This document shows, in pieces, positions 6,154-7,121 of a stretch of 7,121 nucleotides of DNA. Position 1 is the stretch's first letter; the number at the start of each line of letters is the position of its first letter. The stretch comes from Eubacteriales Family XIII. Incertae Sedis bacterium (GTDB lineage Bacteria; Bacillota; Clostridia; Peptostreptococcales; Anaerovoracaceae): positions 1-7,121 of the forward strand of contig JAITTH010000095.1 of assembly GCA_031287295.1 (NCBI GenBank), given 5' to 3'. Under the pieces are notes generated by a model. That model searched no databases and was not told the DNA's origin. It saw nothing but the letters and a program-made list of their open reading frames with translations. A program made the translations under genes and the position numbers.

Positions 6154-7121
6154 ATGGCAGCCAGTAAAGACGAAAGAGCAAAGGCATTGGAAGCCGCCTT
6201 GGGCCAAATTCACAAACAGTTCGGAAAAGGTTCGATCATGCGCTTGGGTGACGAGGGTGCGGTCAGCAGCATAGATGCGATTCCGACCGGATCGGTAAGC
6301 CTGGACATTGCAACAGGCATCGGAGGCGTTCCGCGCGGACGTATCGTAGAAATTTTTGGACCGGAGTCTTCAGGGAAAACGACGCTGACGCTGCACATCA
6401 TTGCAGAAGCGCAGAAACTCGGCGGAAAAGCCGCCTTCATCGATGCCGAGCACGCACTCGACCCGCTTTATGCGAGAAATCTAGGCGTAGATGTCGATGA
6501 ATTGCTCGTTGCACAGCCCGATACCGGAGAGCAGGCACTGGAAATTTGTGAAATGCTTGTTCGAAGTGGCGCGATTGACGTGGTGGTCATCGACTCTGTC
6601 GCAGCACTGGTTCCCAAAGCGGAAATTCAGGGCGATATGGGAGATTCCCACATCGGTCTGCAGGCTCGCCTGATGTCACAGGCGCTCAGGAAACTTGCCG
6701 GTGCCATCAGTCGTTCGAATACCTGTGCTGTGTTCATCAACCAACTGCGCGAAAAAGTCGGCGTCATCTACGGCAGTCCGGAGGTAACCACCGGCGGGCG
6801 GGCGCTTAAGTTCTACTCTTCCATGCGTATCGACATACGAAAAGCAGAGTCTATCAAGGTCGGAGACCAGACCATCGGTAATCGAACCAAGGTAAAAATT
6901 GTGAAAAACAAAGTTGCACCTCCATTCAAACAGACGGAGTTTGACATTATTTATGGTGAGGGCATTTCAAAAATCGGAGACCTTGTCGATTGTGCTGTCA
7001 CGACTGAAGTCATCGATAAAGCAGGTTCGTGGTATAGCTATAACGGAAATCGGATCGGTCAGGGTCGAGAAAACGTAAAAAGTTATCTGAAAGAAAACAA
7101 TGAGCTTGCTGTCGAAATCGA
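6154..7121 (+). CDS. recA: Recombinase RecA, 3' end cut by the window
   Basis: The first 322 residues are present out of the usual 345-355, and the frame is open to the window edge, so the gene is truncated by the window and not broken. RecA polymerises on single-stranded DNA, drives strand exchange and triggers LexA self-cleavage. Visible landmarks are the N-terminal helix (about 6-30, ending SIMRLGD), Walker A GPESSGKT (69-76), catalytic E99 in FIDAEHA, Walker B VVVIDS (143-148), loop L1 around EIQGDMGDSHIG (157-168) and FINQ (194-197). Loop L2 follows, running into TTGGRALKFY (212-221). All key residues are kept. V211 stands where most RecA proteins have threonine, a mild change in L2. The start has a strong GGAGG. 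The gene has its own LexA-controlled promoter and is not simply read from cinA. The missing part is the acidic C-terminal tail. Confidence 0.97.
   Translation, partial: MAASKDERAKALEAALGQIHKQFGKGSIMRLGDEGAVSSIDAIPTGSVSLDIATGIGGVPRGRIVEIFGPESSGKTTLTLHIIAEAQKLGGKAAFIDAEHALDPLYARNLGVDVDELLVAQPDTGEQALEICEMLVRSGAIDVVVIDSVAALVPKAEIQGDMGDSHIGLQARLMSQALRKLAGAISRSNTCAVFINQLREKVGVIYGSPEVTTGGRALKFYSSMRIDIRKAESIKVGDQTIGNRTKVKIVKNKVAPPFKQTEFDIIYGEGISKIGDLVDCAVTTEVIDKAGSWYSYNGNRIGQGRENVKSYLKENNELAVEI

Noticed and set aside
1..7121. Mobile element, defence system, CRISPR array or novel multi-gene system
   Set aside because: All coding space is taken by five familiar housekeeping genes in a conserved order, with no integrase, transposase, repeat array or change of coding style. 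No tRNA or rRNA was seen.

Overview
The window carries five genes, all on the + strand, in the order ftsK/spoIIIE - rimO - pgsA - cinA - recA. The first four are complete and recA runs off the right edge. This order, the near-perfect Shine-Dalgarno sequences in front of most genes, the Gram-positive-type LexA operator at recA and the moderate-GC coding DNA with AT-rich gaps all point to a Firmicute. A member of the Clostridia or Tissierellia is the best guess. That placement is an inference from gene order and protein style; nothing here fixes a genus.

Layout: 1-128 is an AT-rich leader with no callable gene. It holds an extended -10 just in front of ftsK, a 13-of-14 match to the LexA box consensus and a direct repeat. 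129-2840 is a membrane-anchored DNA translocase. rimO (2837-4186) overlaps it by 4 bases (ATGA). A 46-base gap with a good ribosome binding site leads to pgsA (4233-4784), which overlaps cinA (4781-6022) by another ATGA. A likely internal promoter for pgsA-cinA lies in the last codons of rimO. The 131-base gap 6023-6153 holds an AT-rich inverted repeat, a sigma-A type promoter and a LexA box before recA (6154 to beyond 7121).

The genes are housekeeping: chromosome segregation (FtsK), S12 methylthiolation (RimO), anionic phospholipid synthesis (PgsA), NMN/pyridine-nucleotide salvage (CinA) and recombination plus SOS induction (RecA). I see no mobile element, CRISPR array, toxin module, phage gene or RNA gene, and no evidence for a new multi-gene system.

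The points worth a second look are local. A second SOS-like box sits in front of ftsK. The ftsK start looks leaderless or nearly so. The FtsK motor motifs are atypical just after ATQ. TM1 of FtsK contains a 24-bp tandem duplication. The cinA-recA gap has a long AT-rich dyad, and there is a promoter inside rimO.
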